Below, in pieces: positions 44,540 to 55,879 of a stretch of 64,000 nt of DNA. This stretch comes from Opisthorchis felineus (taxonomy: Eukaryota > Platyhelminthes > Trematoda > Opisthorchiida > Opisthorchiidae): the NCBI GenBank assembly GCA_004794785.1, contig SJOL01009969.1, positions 1 through 64,000 of the forward strand, in the 5' to 3' direction. A program made the translations under genes and the position numbers. Under the pieces are notes generated by a model. The model had not been told where the DNA came from. It was given only the letters and a program-made list of their open reading frames with translations, and ran no database searches. Numbering within the stretch: the first letter of the stretch is position 1; each line of letters begins with the position of its first letter.

Positions 44540-45225
44540 ATTCCTCCCTTCCTCTGGTCAGGTCTTTGACCCCTGTTTCAAGCCGTACGAAGACATGTTC
44601 AACACTAATTTTACTAATTTTGAATGGCGGCTGGAAATTCAGAATATTGCTGCGCAAACTCGGCACACCATCGAACGAACGGTAACCAAACAACTATCTT
44701 CCTACCGTGATCTCAGCTTTTATGAAGCGGACAGAAAACTCTTCCAGATATCCGGCGGTCAGACATCACTGTTCAATATCAATAACCGATGCCAGAAACT
44801 GGTCAAAAAAAGTTGACGATTTCATGTCGTTTGCCGGTGCTTTTAATTTGGAAGCCCAAGCTCAGCTCAGTGACGGATTACAAGTGCAAATGCATCATTT
44901 TTTTCCGGTTTCCAGAGTCCAGCTGCCGCACACAAAAGCAAAGGATGATAAAATGACGTTGCAGAGTCTCACCACCAAATGTCATCGCTACATCAAATTG
45001 ACGAAACTTCTTTGATCAGTCAGACACTCTCTATTTGTAGCAGCTGTGTCCTAGTAATCAACTCCAAACGTCCGGGAGAAATCTGAGAACAAACCCGGTC
45101 GAAGACGGTGTAAACCTCCCACATTTTGCCGGTGTGGTGACTGGTAGTTCGTATGTTATTTCCGGTTCAGGCGTCATAACAATTCCCGGTGCAATCGCCA
45201 GGACCACAGAGATTTATGCCAATCT
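44540..45225 (+). pseudogene. gypsy gag relic with zinc-knuckle array (second gypsy family)
   Basis: Two overlapping frames (44457-44816 and 44707-45015) carry FKPYEDMFNTNF, QTSLFNINNRCQKLVKKS, DDFMSFAGAFNLEA and MTLQSLTTKCHRYIKL. These correspond to the Gag of flatworm gypsy-like elements ('F...YEDLF', 'SLFN.RYQCL.L', 'DFV.YAG.VNRE', 'TLQ.L..EC.R.I.LK'). At 45091-45220 the frame reads TFCRCGDW..VCYFRFRRH and later CNRQDHRDLC, the double zinc knuckle in broken form. No pol follows on +; the next gypsy pol lies on the - strand at 45800. Confidence 0.65.
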
Positions 45226-46439
45226 CAGATGGTTTTGCTACCAGCATACCGCGGTGTAGCTCATGTAGTGGTCTGGCCACCCTAAAAGCTGCTTTACTAG
45301 GAGTGTGTGGAAGAGAACTGAAAATACGAAAGCCATACAATAATAAAGAGGGCCAAATGCAACAGACTCACATAGAATTGTTCTCCTTAAAATAGTTCGT
45401 CGTTGGCCTAGGTCAGCGAATAAAAAAAATCCACTTATGGTTGTCCAGGGGTCTTCTTTTGAACAGCTCTCCGATATAGTAAAATCGGTTGAACGTCTGA
45501 AATATTTTGATACCTGAGTTGGTACACGAAACTAGCGAATAACCGCTGCAAGCGCGAGCAAAATAAGAAGAGAAAGTCGAAGCTCGTGACCACGTTTGTA
45601 TTTTGTGTAAAAGTAAAAGAGCTCGTTTTTTAGTTTCCTGCGTATTCGAACAAAAACGGTAATGCAATTGACGAAATAAGTAATGTCATATTGGATGCAA
45701 AGGAAAGGGACAAAACACCACACTACTCCCCACCAGAGTGTTGACCGTGAAAGAGAAAAAAGGCTCGAATAATGATAAAAACGAATCAAAAGACTCTCAC
45801 TCTCGTTATCAGTTAAGTGTTGGGAGAAACGGACAATTCGTCTGGAACGACTAGTGGAAGGATTTACGTTGACGGTAGGGGTATCCTAAGTAGGTGCTGG
45901 TGCTGGCGGGATAGCAGGATTGCTGAATGAGGTCATGGGTGCTTCAACGAAGGCGGGCGTCAGATAATCCATGGAGATTGTATCATACTTTCCGGTTCAC
46001 TTTAAAACGAAGTATTTGGAGTGACGTTCGATGGCCTCAAAGGGACCATCATAACACGGTTGCAATGGTTTCTTTGTCGCGTCATGCCGGACAAATACAA
46101 ATGGTATAGAAGAGAGGTAGATTGAAATGTGCTCTTTTCGTGTTGAGCGTCCTGTCGGCGTCGTAGGAAGTTCAGACTCGTGCTGTTTTAGGTGGGTGAC
46201 AAATGTGACGGGTTAACTGGGCTCTTCGCCAGAAGGGGAAAACAGTTCACAAAGTAAGCGTAAAGTTTTACCATGTACCAGTTCGGCTGATAAGCACTAA
46301 AGATAATCCTTAATAGTGGAACGGAAAGCAAGCAAAATGTCGGGTAAAAAGAAGATCATGAAGATGGGTTCATTCGGGCAGTAAATGCAGCCTTGAGGTA
46401 GCGATGGAAACTTTAAACCAGACCGTTGGAACAGGGGTA

Positions 46440-46709
46440 TTACGCGGTTGTCGAAATGTGATGAAAACCGAATAGTGTAGAAAATTCACTGAAGAGGTTA
46501 TCCTGAAATTGTAAACCGCGCCCGGTAGTAACGGAGGAAGGTATGCTGAAGTAACTCACCCATTGCTGCAGAAACAAGGGGGTTACCGTTTGAGCTGATG
46601 TATCAAAAATGGGTACAGCTACTGGCCAGCGGGTAAAACGCTCAATCATAGTAAGAATACAAGTGAAACCGTTTGATGGTGAAAGTTGACCAACAATATC
46701 AAGATGCAC
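46440..46709 (-). pseudogene. gypsy integrase core, second catalytic Asp lost
   Basis: Reads MHLDIVGQLSPSNGFTCILT, then MIERFTRWPVAVPI and VSYFSIPSSVTTGRGLQFQD. It matches the D-D-E integrase core 'VHLDIVGPLP.S.G..YLLT.IDRFTRWP...P......VTTDRG.QFES'. The first Asp (L-D-I-V-G) is present. The second (T-T-D-R-G) is Gly, so the enzyme would be inactive. The frame stops before the catalytic Glu; the sequence continues with HPCSNGLV-like residues in a further frame. Confidence 0.8.
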
Positions 46710-47560
46710 TTTCGTAAATCGAGCATCAGGAACTGCAAATGAACTGAGAGGTGAGTTTGGATGCCCTGCGTTATCTTACTGCGTCGACAGACGATGCGCT
46801 GCTTGGCCCAGGCTCTTAGATGTTTATTCATGTGCACTAATAAACCTCGTTGTTGCCCTGATTTCCGGCTGAGAATGTTCATGACAGTGGTTAAAAACGA
46901 CTCGCCGGAAAGCTTGGGTGACGATTGGGCAAGCGGTGCCGGTAGATATATCACGAAGAATAGTTCCAGAGTGGAAAAGTGATGAAATTGATGAGATTTG
47001 AAATAAAGCAAAGGATAGAACGGACGTAAACTCAAGATCAAAATGCTCAAGGTTCGCCAGCTTGGTAAGGTCCAACTGCGTGGAAGTGTGGAAAGTGTTG
47101 ATGTCTGAGCGGGATAGTGTGTCTGCATCGATACTGTCTGACCCCGGAGCGTGCTAAATTTTGGTAGTGAATTGGGGAGTGTATAGTCTAGATGATGTAT
47201 CTCGCGTGGTGAAAAGCGATCAGGCTTGGCGTTGAAAGCATAAGGAAGTGGCTTGTGATCGGTTTGAATGGTAAATGATCTACCTTCAACTAAGTGCCGG
47301 AGATGGCGAATAGCAAGGTAAGTTGCCAGTGGTTCACGACCGAGGGTAGCGTTAAGCGTTCGGGCATACTGCATCGTTTGTGAGAAAAAGGCTGGCTGTT
47401 GAAATGCATTTTTAACAACTTGATTAAGTATACAGCCTACAGCAGAGTTCAAAGCACTAGTTTTTAAAATAAACATTGTGTGTTCGTGGGCATCGTGAGA
47501 AGATAATATACCGTCGTGAGCGATACCTTGCTTGATTCCTTCGAAATCAAGCTACCTAAA
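46646..47560 (-). pseudogene. gypsy RNase H and adjoining region
   Basis: The frame contains NSAVGCILNQVVKNAFQQPA, LGREPLATYLAIRHLRHLVE and FTIQTDHKPLPYAFNAKPDR, which is gypsy RNase H. The first catalytic Asp (normally 'TDAS.S.VGAVL') is Ser (LKTSALNSAVG); the third-block Asp in TDHKPL is kept. After about residue 115 the frame no longer matches, and the homology passes to another frame (RETLLYDISTG-like and HGHPGIRATTR-like segments near 46990-46830). Confidence 0.7.
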
Positions 47561-47579
47561 AAGATTTGAGGTCATCTGG

Positions 47580-50480
47580 ATGTTCAGTTTCTCCATTTTC
47601 TGTTTAGTTTCGTCATTGGCAAGGTAATGATGCGAAGGTCTCCAATATCTCATTGTTTAATTTTTATTTGAGCTGGATGATTGCAGACTCCAAACATGCT
47701 TTCGCTTTCAGAGAAAACAATTAAAATCGCAAACCTTACTGGAAAGGCTGACGCGGTCATCCACTGCTTCGGTGTGTGCTTTGAAACCGGAAAGCGGAAA
47801 GAACCATATTTTGCTATCTAAAAATTTGACGATTGATGCCGGAGGCAGCAAAACTGTTTACATTCCTCGGAAGTTGCATTAGCTTTAAGAATAATGTGAA
47901 AGACGAAGGCGATGCACTTATCTACGGTTGCTAATTTGCGGCATTTTTTGGGCGTGTCGAATCCATCCCACTGGGTCTCGAAGTTTGATGTTGGCAACTG
48001 TTATTCCCATTCTACTGCATTGGTGTCGGAAAACGGCTCCCAACAAGGAACATAACAGCTTCTTCTGCGGATAACCAAGTGCGCAGCAATTAGACGGAGA
48101 CCAGTGGTATTTACAGTGCACTTTCGACCGTGATCTGGGCTGTCTTATCGGTGGTGGATATACAACCATCAGTATCAGGCCCCTTTTTGTTGCAAACCAG
48201 AAAGCTCATCACTGTCGGTGGTTCCTGGATTGACTGACTACTTGAAAGTTCAATCGGCAAGTGGCTTTACTGGCCCGGATGTTAAATGGCTTATTTTGCC
48301 CTATTTTGGTGAGTTTTGTTGGTCTCATTACTTTCGGGCAGTTCGATATTTTTTTCTGGGATCTAGGATTCCTGACAGTCAGGTGTACCCACCTACATTA
48401 CGGGCTGAATATTTGTGAGGCTTGAAGACTTAGCACATTCAGACAGGAAATCTGAGTCAGGTCTGTAACCACCAACGCCTGAGCACTATGGATGAAATAG
48501 GTTGGAACAGCAAATTTTCAAGGAAAGGAAATGAATGGATATCCTCTTAGACACAGTGTAATCAGTGTTCTCTCCCGGCATTGCTACGTATGATGATGAA
48601 GATGGACTTAATGGATGAATTTGTCCGTTTGAGTATTGATTTGCTTATTGATCTGCACCTTTGTCCTGGCTCTGTCCTTTTATTTGATCAAATTTTTGTC
48701 GACGTGCACTCCAATGATCCTGAATTTTTGCGTTGGGCAGTTTTGTATGTTTATCCTAATTTCCGCTTCATAATGGCCATGTTTTTGTTTGCAATTCGCA
48801 CTTCTCCTCGACAGCTTGGATGCATTTGCCGATCAAACCTGTATCCATATGATTCGAGTTTTTCTTGCACCCCCTGAGTTTCGCCCCAATTTGTTGTAGG
48901 CCTGCGCATTTTTTAGATCTGCATTTCTCTTATCGCTTCTGGCTCGTAGATTTCGATACTCCACGTGTTTTGGTAAAGTGCCATGCTTCCATCCATTAGG
49001 TACCTTTCTTTGTATGAGGTTCAAATTGAAAGCGTTCCAGTAGGGATCCTATCTTGGCCAATCTTTGTGAGTGAAGCTTAGTAAACATCGGTCGTCCTAA
49101 GTAGTTCCTGTTGCAGTCCTTACACTTGATCTTGCATACATCTGTTTTGGTCATCCGAGATCCAGCAGAATTGATGGTTTACCTTCTAGCTGTTGTCAGG
49201 GTAGTGTAGTAACCAATAATCGTGATGCGAAAGACACCGTGATAAACATTTTTTGAAATCCAATGCCAAAATTTTAATCTGATATTAAGAAAATCCAGTT
49301 ATCTCTAGTGGGTATCGTCTTGAATACAGAAACTCTTCCGATTTTTAGACCAACCAGTAGTGACCATATTGTGGTAAAGATTGAATGTATAGTGATGGTC
49401 CACATTTATGATTACTAACATCGGCAAAATTAGGAAGTTGTCTCCCCACAAGATAAAATTCAAACATCAGCAACGACGTTAAATTCCACACGAAAAAACG
49501 ATATAACTACGAATTGTTTTACCGGGAGTTCACTGAGATACAATCAAGAGTCTTTTTAATATCCTGTCATTGTCATGCCTATCCAGTTAGCAGAGCGCTG
49601 GATGTTGGCTTTAACCGGTTGACTGATAAACATACTTCAGTAATATAGACTCACTCCATTTCAGCTAATGATTTGGAATAGGTGGCCAGCTGCATGATCA
49701 TCTACCCTTTATTTATTGACGAATTCGTTTCTTCATCCAGCCGTGAGTACACGGAACACAAAATAGTCTATTTGTGCAGAACAACTGTAATCGTGGTTCT
49801 GTTAGGCCCGAAAAGTTTTTGTTGCATTTCGTATCAAAGCTTAACGCTGCTCAATATTATTATGCTTGAAGCCGACTGAGTGAAATCATATCAACTACGC
49901 ACACGAAGCTTTTAGCCGAAGAAACTCGACATCGTTTATCCAAACCGCTTAGTCCATGGGTTGTCTATTGCCTAGCGGGTACGCACGTCATCAAAATCTT
50001 CAAGACAGTGTAATTCTGCTCCCAAAACGTGTTATGTAGTTACACATCAACTGGATAAAGTATGAATCAGTAATGCTGTGGAGAGTTGTTGTTGGCTATT
50101 GAACTCAAAAGTCGCAAATGCAGACAAAATGTTATCAGTTTAATGCAAGTCTTTTGTACTGCTTTGTTTGGGTTGGCCCAAAAAACTATTATGAGCAACT
50201 GGGTCAACTGATAAGTGAAGCGTGACTCAGTAGGTCGTGCGCCTTTCGAGCACTCAACAACATCAAATGAGATATGGTTTGCTTTGCTTTGCTTTGACAA
50301 CAAATATCCATTTCCGTTTATCTTTAAATTAAATAACTGAACTTGATTGTTTAATGGTAGAATGTTTGCCCACCTGAAAATGATAAGCAGAAATTTTATT
50401 TTTCGACAACTGTTTGCCTCGAAGTCATGGGAATATTCAGACAGAAATATGATCACAGGTGCAAATTTGGGTGTTGTATT
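47580..50480. other. No recognisable gene
   Basis: 2.9 kb with short frames. 47918-48169 (-), 48581-48877 (+) and 49682-49879 (+) are open, but I cannot place them in any family. Confidence 0.35.
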
Positions 50481-50487
50481 TATTCAG

Positions 50488-50592
50488 AAGCAGACGATTT
50501 GAAAATGATCAAAAAATTTGACAGATTAACTCACGAGGTTTCCGTCTTTTTAATAGTTCCAGAGATAGGGAAACACCTGAACACTCTCGTGG
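50488..50592 (+). other. Candidate family exon G (FDN...FSFYL zone)
   Basis: A 105-nt segment with near-consensus acceptor (gttgtatttattcag) and donor (|gtaagttg). It encodes ADDLKMIKKFDRLTHEVSVF, then LIVPEIGKHLNTLV. This can be laid on cathepsin D 'VFDNLM...IFSFYLSRDPD...GGEL'. A 40-nt GT-AG gap (50593-50632) follows, but joining across it gives an immediate stop. Splice-site quality is better than the protein match. If genuine it is the tail of a copy just upstream of H. Confidence 0.3.
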
Positions 50593-50896
50593 GTAAGTTG
50601 AACCTGTTTCTGCCTCCTTATTGTGGTTGTAGATGCATAAAGATATTTCGGAATAACTATAATCTGTCTCGTCAAATACGAGAACCGGCATCACAAAGAT
50701 CATTATTGCAACAGAATCGCTTGAAGCTAGGAAATAAATGATTGAATTTTGTGGGGCGAGAAATTACATCACCCCGTGAAACCATCAGTGATTCGGAAAT
50801 CCAACAACATGGGGTTCGAAGTAGACTAGTGCACATTACCAAACTGTTTCTGCAAAACATCGACGTTGAGGTGTTAGAAGATTGAGCTGGTGAAAG

Positions 50897-51151
50897 TTGC
50901 AACAAAGGCCAGCGGACAGCCGACAAGGCCTATCAACTCGGTCAAACGATTGTCGCTGCATTCTGGTTCCATTGCATGTGCACAAATGTTTAACTAAGCG
51001 ATTTTTCCGGGGTAAATACATCACTCGCGACTGTAAGATGACTGACGCAGAATTATATATTGAAAGTCACAGAATCTCGGCTCATCAGAAAGAAAACCAT
51101 TTTTTCATAGTGTATAGCCGAGAAAACGTCTCACATCTTTCGTTCAGTCCG
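50897..51151 (+). other. Gene H: propeptide and first N-lobe exon of an aspartic-protease-like gene
   Basis: The + frame gives RCILVPLHVHKCLTKRFFRG (50950-51010). This resembles the A1 propeptide signature '.L.RIPLHKF.SIRRT..E', which blocks the active site cleft in pepsinogens. After a 39-nt GT-AG stretch (51012-51050), which is itself in frame and stop-free, comes ELYIESHRISAHQKENHFFI, VYSRENVSHLSFSP, then donor gtgcgt. The latter fits 'YYG.ISIGTPPQ.FTVIFDTGSSNLWVPS', with Ser-Arg-Glu in place of the catalytic Asp-Thr-Gly. No signal peptide exon was found upstream and no later exons downstream. Confidence 0.4.
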
Positions 51152-51169
51152 GTGCGTCAACTTGTGTGA

Positions 51170-53040
51170 AAGAGCATACACCAGAGACTTTGAAATCACT
51201 TGGTTTGTTATTGCCACCATCTCGTAGAAGCCGGTGACTTTGAGCCCAAGTGCAATCGCGTCACACACAAGATGGTGTTGATTTAAGGCAGGAACATATT
51301 GAGATATAGATGCAAACAACGTGTACTGCGGTGTTTCTGCCCGTCAGTATCCTACTCGGTATGAGTAGTGAAGGTAATCACTAATCGTGACCACACGGGA
51401 AAATAACTTCCAACAATAAAAATTTAAGAATACATGTGGAAGGCTGATTTTAGTTACGAATGGGAATGGAAAATTGGTCTACGAAAAAGAATCGTGATTA
51501 TGCAAACAACATTAACAAACTAGTTATTTCATCCTTTGCAGATCGATTAGGTGTGCGGGGTGAGATTCGCGTTTGTCAGGACCCTATGTATGAAAGGCAC
51601 CCAAGCTCGAAATCCCTGCAGATATAGCAAGTAATCTATTCCGTGTTCAGCAGCTCTTGTGTCAACGTTTTCCTTTGGATTTTATCGGCTTTTGGTAATC
51701 ATCACTATTGAAGGATCTAAATGATAAATTTTGGAACGAAGCGTTGGACTTGGAAACTTGTTGAAATTTAAATCACAATCAGTGAGTCCTTTGGCAACTC
51801 AGAAAAATCGTTAAATAAAGACCGGTTCATGTCAGCTGCATAAACCGTAATAATACTTACCATATTTTGATGTAAGTGGCACTCAAAAATCCTGATAAAT
51901 ATTTCTCTAGGAGAGCTGTAAACTCTCAAGAGCACAGTTAACTGATTATGGATATCGTTCAGCCGCCTTATAATATGCGATAAATCTGAGCGATTGGATA
52001 ACGTGCGCTTATTCTATTATTCGTGGTTAGGACTGCGCAAGCATGTTTGCGACGGCAGTACAGGTGTTTGTAAGAGATATGCCGCACATTCTACAGTTGG
52101 ACTTTCCTTCTAGGATATTTTAATCGCAGTATAGTGGCGGGAGAAAATTCAATGGCGGTCGATCTACGGAGACTGAAAATGAACATCCTGGGGTAGTGGT
52201 CCAAGTCGTTTATCCTGGTAGACGCGTCGGCGATGTCTGCGCCCTAGCAGGTGTGGCAACCATCATGGCGTAAGGATTAGTTCTCAGGCAAACACCGAAT
52301 CACAATGGTATTGCTTTGTGTCTGCGATTTGTGGCCTCCCTGATCTGAAGGTCGCATGTATCTTTAAACATCTAATCACCGGGATTCCGCATATGTCGGG
52401 TGAAACAACACATAAGCGAATAAAAATTGATCAAATTTGTTTGGGGACTATTTGCAAATCATCGTGCCCGTTGAGGAACGCACTGTGTATGCTGGAAAAT
52501 CGTCAGCCGAAAGCGAATACCTTTCATCCCAAACACGTTTCAGCGAAAGCTTTGGAAATTAGGCCATGATGTATCAAGACCGATTGCCTTCTGCCAAGGT
52601 GAGCAATTCAAAACTATCGCATCTTCATGGGTGCGATTAAATTTGTTCTCCATGTGAACAGGTGGAAAATTTATGCAACACGGTACGTAACCGATCCAGA
52701 TGTTCAGCTTACTGTAGTTTCGTAGCCGAAATCCGTAAAGATAATTTGTCCCTCGTTTTTTGCACATTCGTATTCCCTCCACGTTTTCAAGTTTTCTTCG
52801 GGGTTGAGATAGCATGAGGTAGAGGAAGAATTTATGCGCATATGTACTAACTGGAAGGTCGCTGGCTGAAAACCCAATGCAAGCATCTTGTCTCCTCCTA
52901 TCTAGGTTAAGATAGCCTGGAGACATGTCATCCGTGGTGCTTCATTTGAGTCTCAGGCTGCTAGGCACGAAAGAGGTGTACCAGTATTCTGTATTGCGGT
53001 TAGGTGCAGAGTTTCTGTCACGTTTAACTTCTGTATATAA
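51170..53040. other. No recognisable gene
   Basis: Later exons of H would be expected here but I cannot identify them. 52540-52926 (-) contains GFQPATFQL-type residues of the sort produced by translated dispersed repeats. Confidence 0.3.
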
Positions 53041-53045
53041 TGAGA

Positions 53046-53078
53046 ATGATGATGGTGGTGATGATGATGATCATGGTA
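53046..53078 (+). repeat. Impure (GAT/GGT)n microsatellite
   Basis: gatgatggtggtgatgatgatgatcatgg: about ten trinucleotide units with substitutions. Confidence 0.8.
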
Positions 53079-53079
53079 G

Positions 53080-55780
53080 ACATAGTTTCCATGACTCCGG
53101 AAATTGATCAAGAAAAAGCTTCGGTTTCCTCAAAAGTTAAACTTTACACTTCTGTTAGTGTACCAACCGTCTTTCAAGTTGCTCCTAAAACCCCGAACTT
53201 GTTGTTTGAATTCGTGTGAATGTAAATGATTCGGATCCTGGTTGGTTCATTAGTTGCAGCCGGTGTGTGTTTGCTGTACTTTGATTACTTATCTAAATTC
53301 CCCACTAAATTGAATGAAGCTGACTAACTGGATAAAATCGTCTTGCGTTGAACCAAAGCGAATACCACTAAACGCGGAAATGACTGCTTCACCAGTTTTG
53401 AATACGATCCAAACTGTTGTTCGTTAATCGTGTTGCCTTGTATTTCCTTGCAGTTTCCGCTCCCATAAAATATATGGAAAAAAGCAAATCGATTCATTTG
53501 AATTTGTGGTTAATGTGTCAGAACAGGTTTAAGCTGGCCTGATTAGAATACAAGTAATTGATAAATTTTAAGTGAACACAACATCACTTCAATCGAAATC
53601 AAATGACCAATTAACAGCCAAGTTCATTGTGACTGAGCTGCGAAATTTTAACCGGAATTTGGAAATGAGGGAGCAATACTATATAGTAATAACTTCAAAT
53701 AGGGGTTTACAGGGTAGTTTAGATTAGTCAAAATTTTGTTTTTTCTCTCTGAAGGGATCAGGGTTTGTTAAGTACCAAACTTGTCAAATATTGGACTGTG
53801 TGGGAATATATCGTAACTGTGCGGATGCCGTGTTTGGATTTCTTTTTGAATGGGTTAACAAGCTGAATGAATTCATGAGGTCTCAGTGAAGATTTCAACC
53901 CGTGAATGAGGCCAATGCTGAAAAGACGCGAAACACCGAGCAGCTATTTCATCCTTGTCAACTTTACTCTACTTTCGGAATTCCGGGGAGGTTTGAATCC
54001 ACAGTGTCCGGGTTGTTAGTTCGAACACCTAGCCCTTTGACCAAAATTTACCAATCCGCAGGGTTATTACATCGCACCTAGACAAAACGTTGGCATCGAT
54101 CAGCCCTCCAGACGGGATCCGTATCGTGCTGGATGCTCTACTATTTGTGTAAATTTTGATGTTCCCCAGTAGATTGCCGATAATGTAAATTTGTTCAGTT
54201 GAATTTGTTCATAGTCAATTAATTGCACGACGATAGTTTCCGGTAATATCTTCGCATTTCCTCACACTTTCAGCAGTGGGCACTCCGCAGGATACGTGAG
54301 CTTTTTACAAGCGAAACCACGTGAACTACTACCTTGATTTCCAGTTGATTTACCAAACGCCGGCCTGTAGGTGCATCCAGTGTTTCTTTCGACAACGAAC
54401 AATCTACATCTATTGTGTTCAGTAGTCAGCAGATCGATTCACGAATCGGATCGCTTTAGGAGCCAAGCACATGATGCAGATAAACCTTCCACAATGAAAC
54501 AAATGGATATAGAACCGGAGCGTACGTCTTGACATGGAAGATAAGCTCTGGATGCGAAAGCATCTCTCGTGCGTGGGAATTAGTAAGACTATTTTCAAAA
54601 GTCTTGGACCAAATACGTGCACAGGGATAGGCCAGAATGTAAATCATGAATCGAATTTGCTTTCAAAGTTGACATCATTAGGCCCCGCTTGCCCCGCCGG
54701 AGATGACCATCCGCAAAACCATAATGTACTTTTGAAGGGTCCGCATCCATAATAGATCAGAGCTGAGGTACACCCTGGAATAGCTACTTTTTGGCGTTTA
54801 TAGTGTAACTCGGTAGATCTTGCTCATCCATTTTTTAAACCCAACAATATGAGAGACCTAATGCACGTCGTTTTTCTATTTCAGCCTATTGCGCGCATAA
54901 TGTGTATGTGTTCTCGTTAAAACGTTTGTATTTTCTCCGGAGCCATGTAGGTAAATATAGTTTGCAGTGAAATGAAATGCCTTTTAAAATATGTATGACC
55001 GTTCTATTGCCACCCTGACTTGAATAGACAAAACCATTTTTTATAAATGAATTTAATCGCTTACAATAAAACCTTTGCAGACTGTTGATGAGTAGGATCG
55101 TGCTGAAGGTGATTGACGTCCCGCAAAAATACTGCCGATTTTTTCTAATGCGTTATGCTTTAGATAACTGGCTTGACTTTCTTAGGATACGGTTCGTCTC
55201 ATTTTGTGATAGTGCGCACATCATCTTAATATGGTACGGTCCTTAATATGACTCCACGGATGCACGTCATGGATTGGTCAAGTGAACATTATAGAGAAAT
55301 GAGCTACGCCTTTCCGGCATAACGGAGCAAAGAGTCATGTTTGACGTTGAAACAATCAAAATAGACTGAAGTATATGGCTCTGTCATCGCGCTATGTTGG
55401 TTATGCATTACCACAGTTTGAATACTACACTAGTCCATGAAATTTGCGGGAATTTAATCGCAGCAACCAATCATTTTGCATCTGGGTTCTGCCATCTCAG
55501 ATGCTCCGGCATGTGCTCAAAATCTCTGCACGTCATCCAAATATGTATGTTGGACGACAATTCGATCAGCAAATGTCAATCAGACAATGCTAATGTAACG
55601 ATCAATACTTCTAACTCTAGAGGAACCTTAGCGGTGACAGCCTGTATCAGCCCCCACCTACCATGTATCCTTCAGACCCATTGCGGATGAACCATGATGT
55701 TCGCGAAATGTCCGGCATAACAAACACATCGCTCAAGCGTAAAAATTTGCGCCTCTTGTGAAGTGAAAATTTGGATGCGT
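53080..55780. other. Mostly unrecognised; possible SINE head at 53985-54050 (-)
   Basis: On the - strand a B-box-like GGATTCAAACC (54000-53990) and an A-box-like stretch (54046-54028) are spaced roughly as in a tRNA. The rest has short frames only, including Cys-containing ones at 55394-55690 (+), with no family match. Confidence 0.3.
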
Positions 55781-55784
55781 CCAA

Positions 55785-55875
55785 CGTGCGCTGGTGGAAT
55801 ATTGATAAAGTGCTCGCCTCACATGCTTGACGCCCAAGTTCAAACCCCGGGCCGGACATTGGATATGCACTGCTA
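55785..55875 (+). mobile_element. tRNA-derived SINE head (+)
   Basis: A box-like TGGTGGAATATTGATAA (55791-55807) and B box AGTTCAAACCCC (55836-55847) are spaced as in a tRNA-type pol III promoter. The anticodon and acceptor arms do not pair. It has no clear tail homology with the SINE at 7488. Confidence 0.45.
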
Positions 55876-55879
55876 ATGA

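Larger units (their letters stand above)
45400..47570 (-). mobile_element. Ty3/gypsy element 3' half: RNase H and integrase (-)
   Basis: Read on -: RNase H (47560-47130), an H-C-type spacer with frame changes (47130-46720), integrase core (46709-46440), then a C-terminal integrase region (PFVFVRHDATKKPLQPCYDG, near 46100, and FEAIERHSKYFVLKV). The 'Y.GPF.V..R..K.F.L' block near 46050 is the usual gypsy integrase tail. 45400-45800 could be the 3' LTR by position, but no second LTR is available to confirm it. It faces the gag relic at 44540, so the two are not one intact element. Confidence 0.75.

Noticed and set aside
52540..52926. 128-codon - strand frame with GFQPATFQL-like residues
   Set aside because: Such peptides are common products of translated dispersed repeats; no domain, and the likeness sits in a different frame from the longest open stretch.
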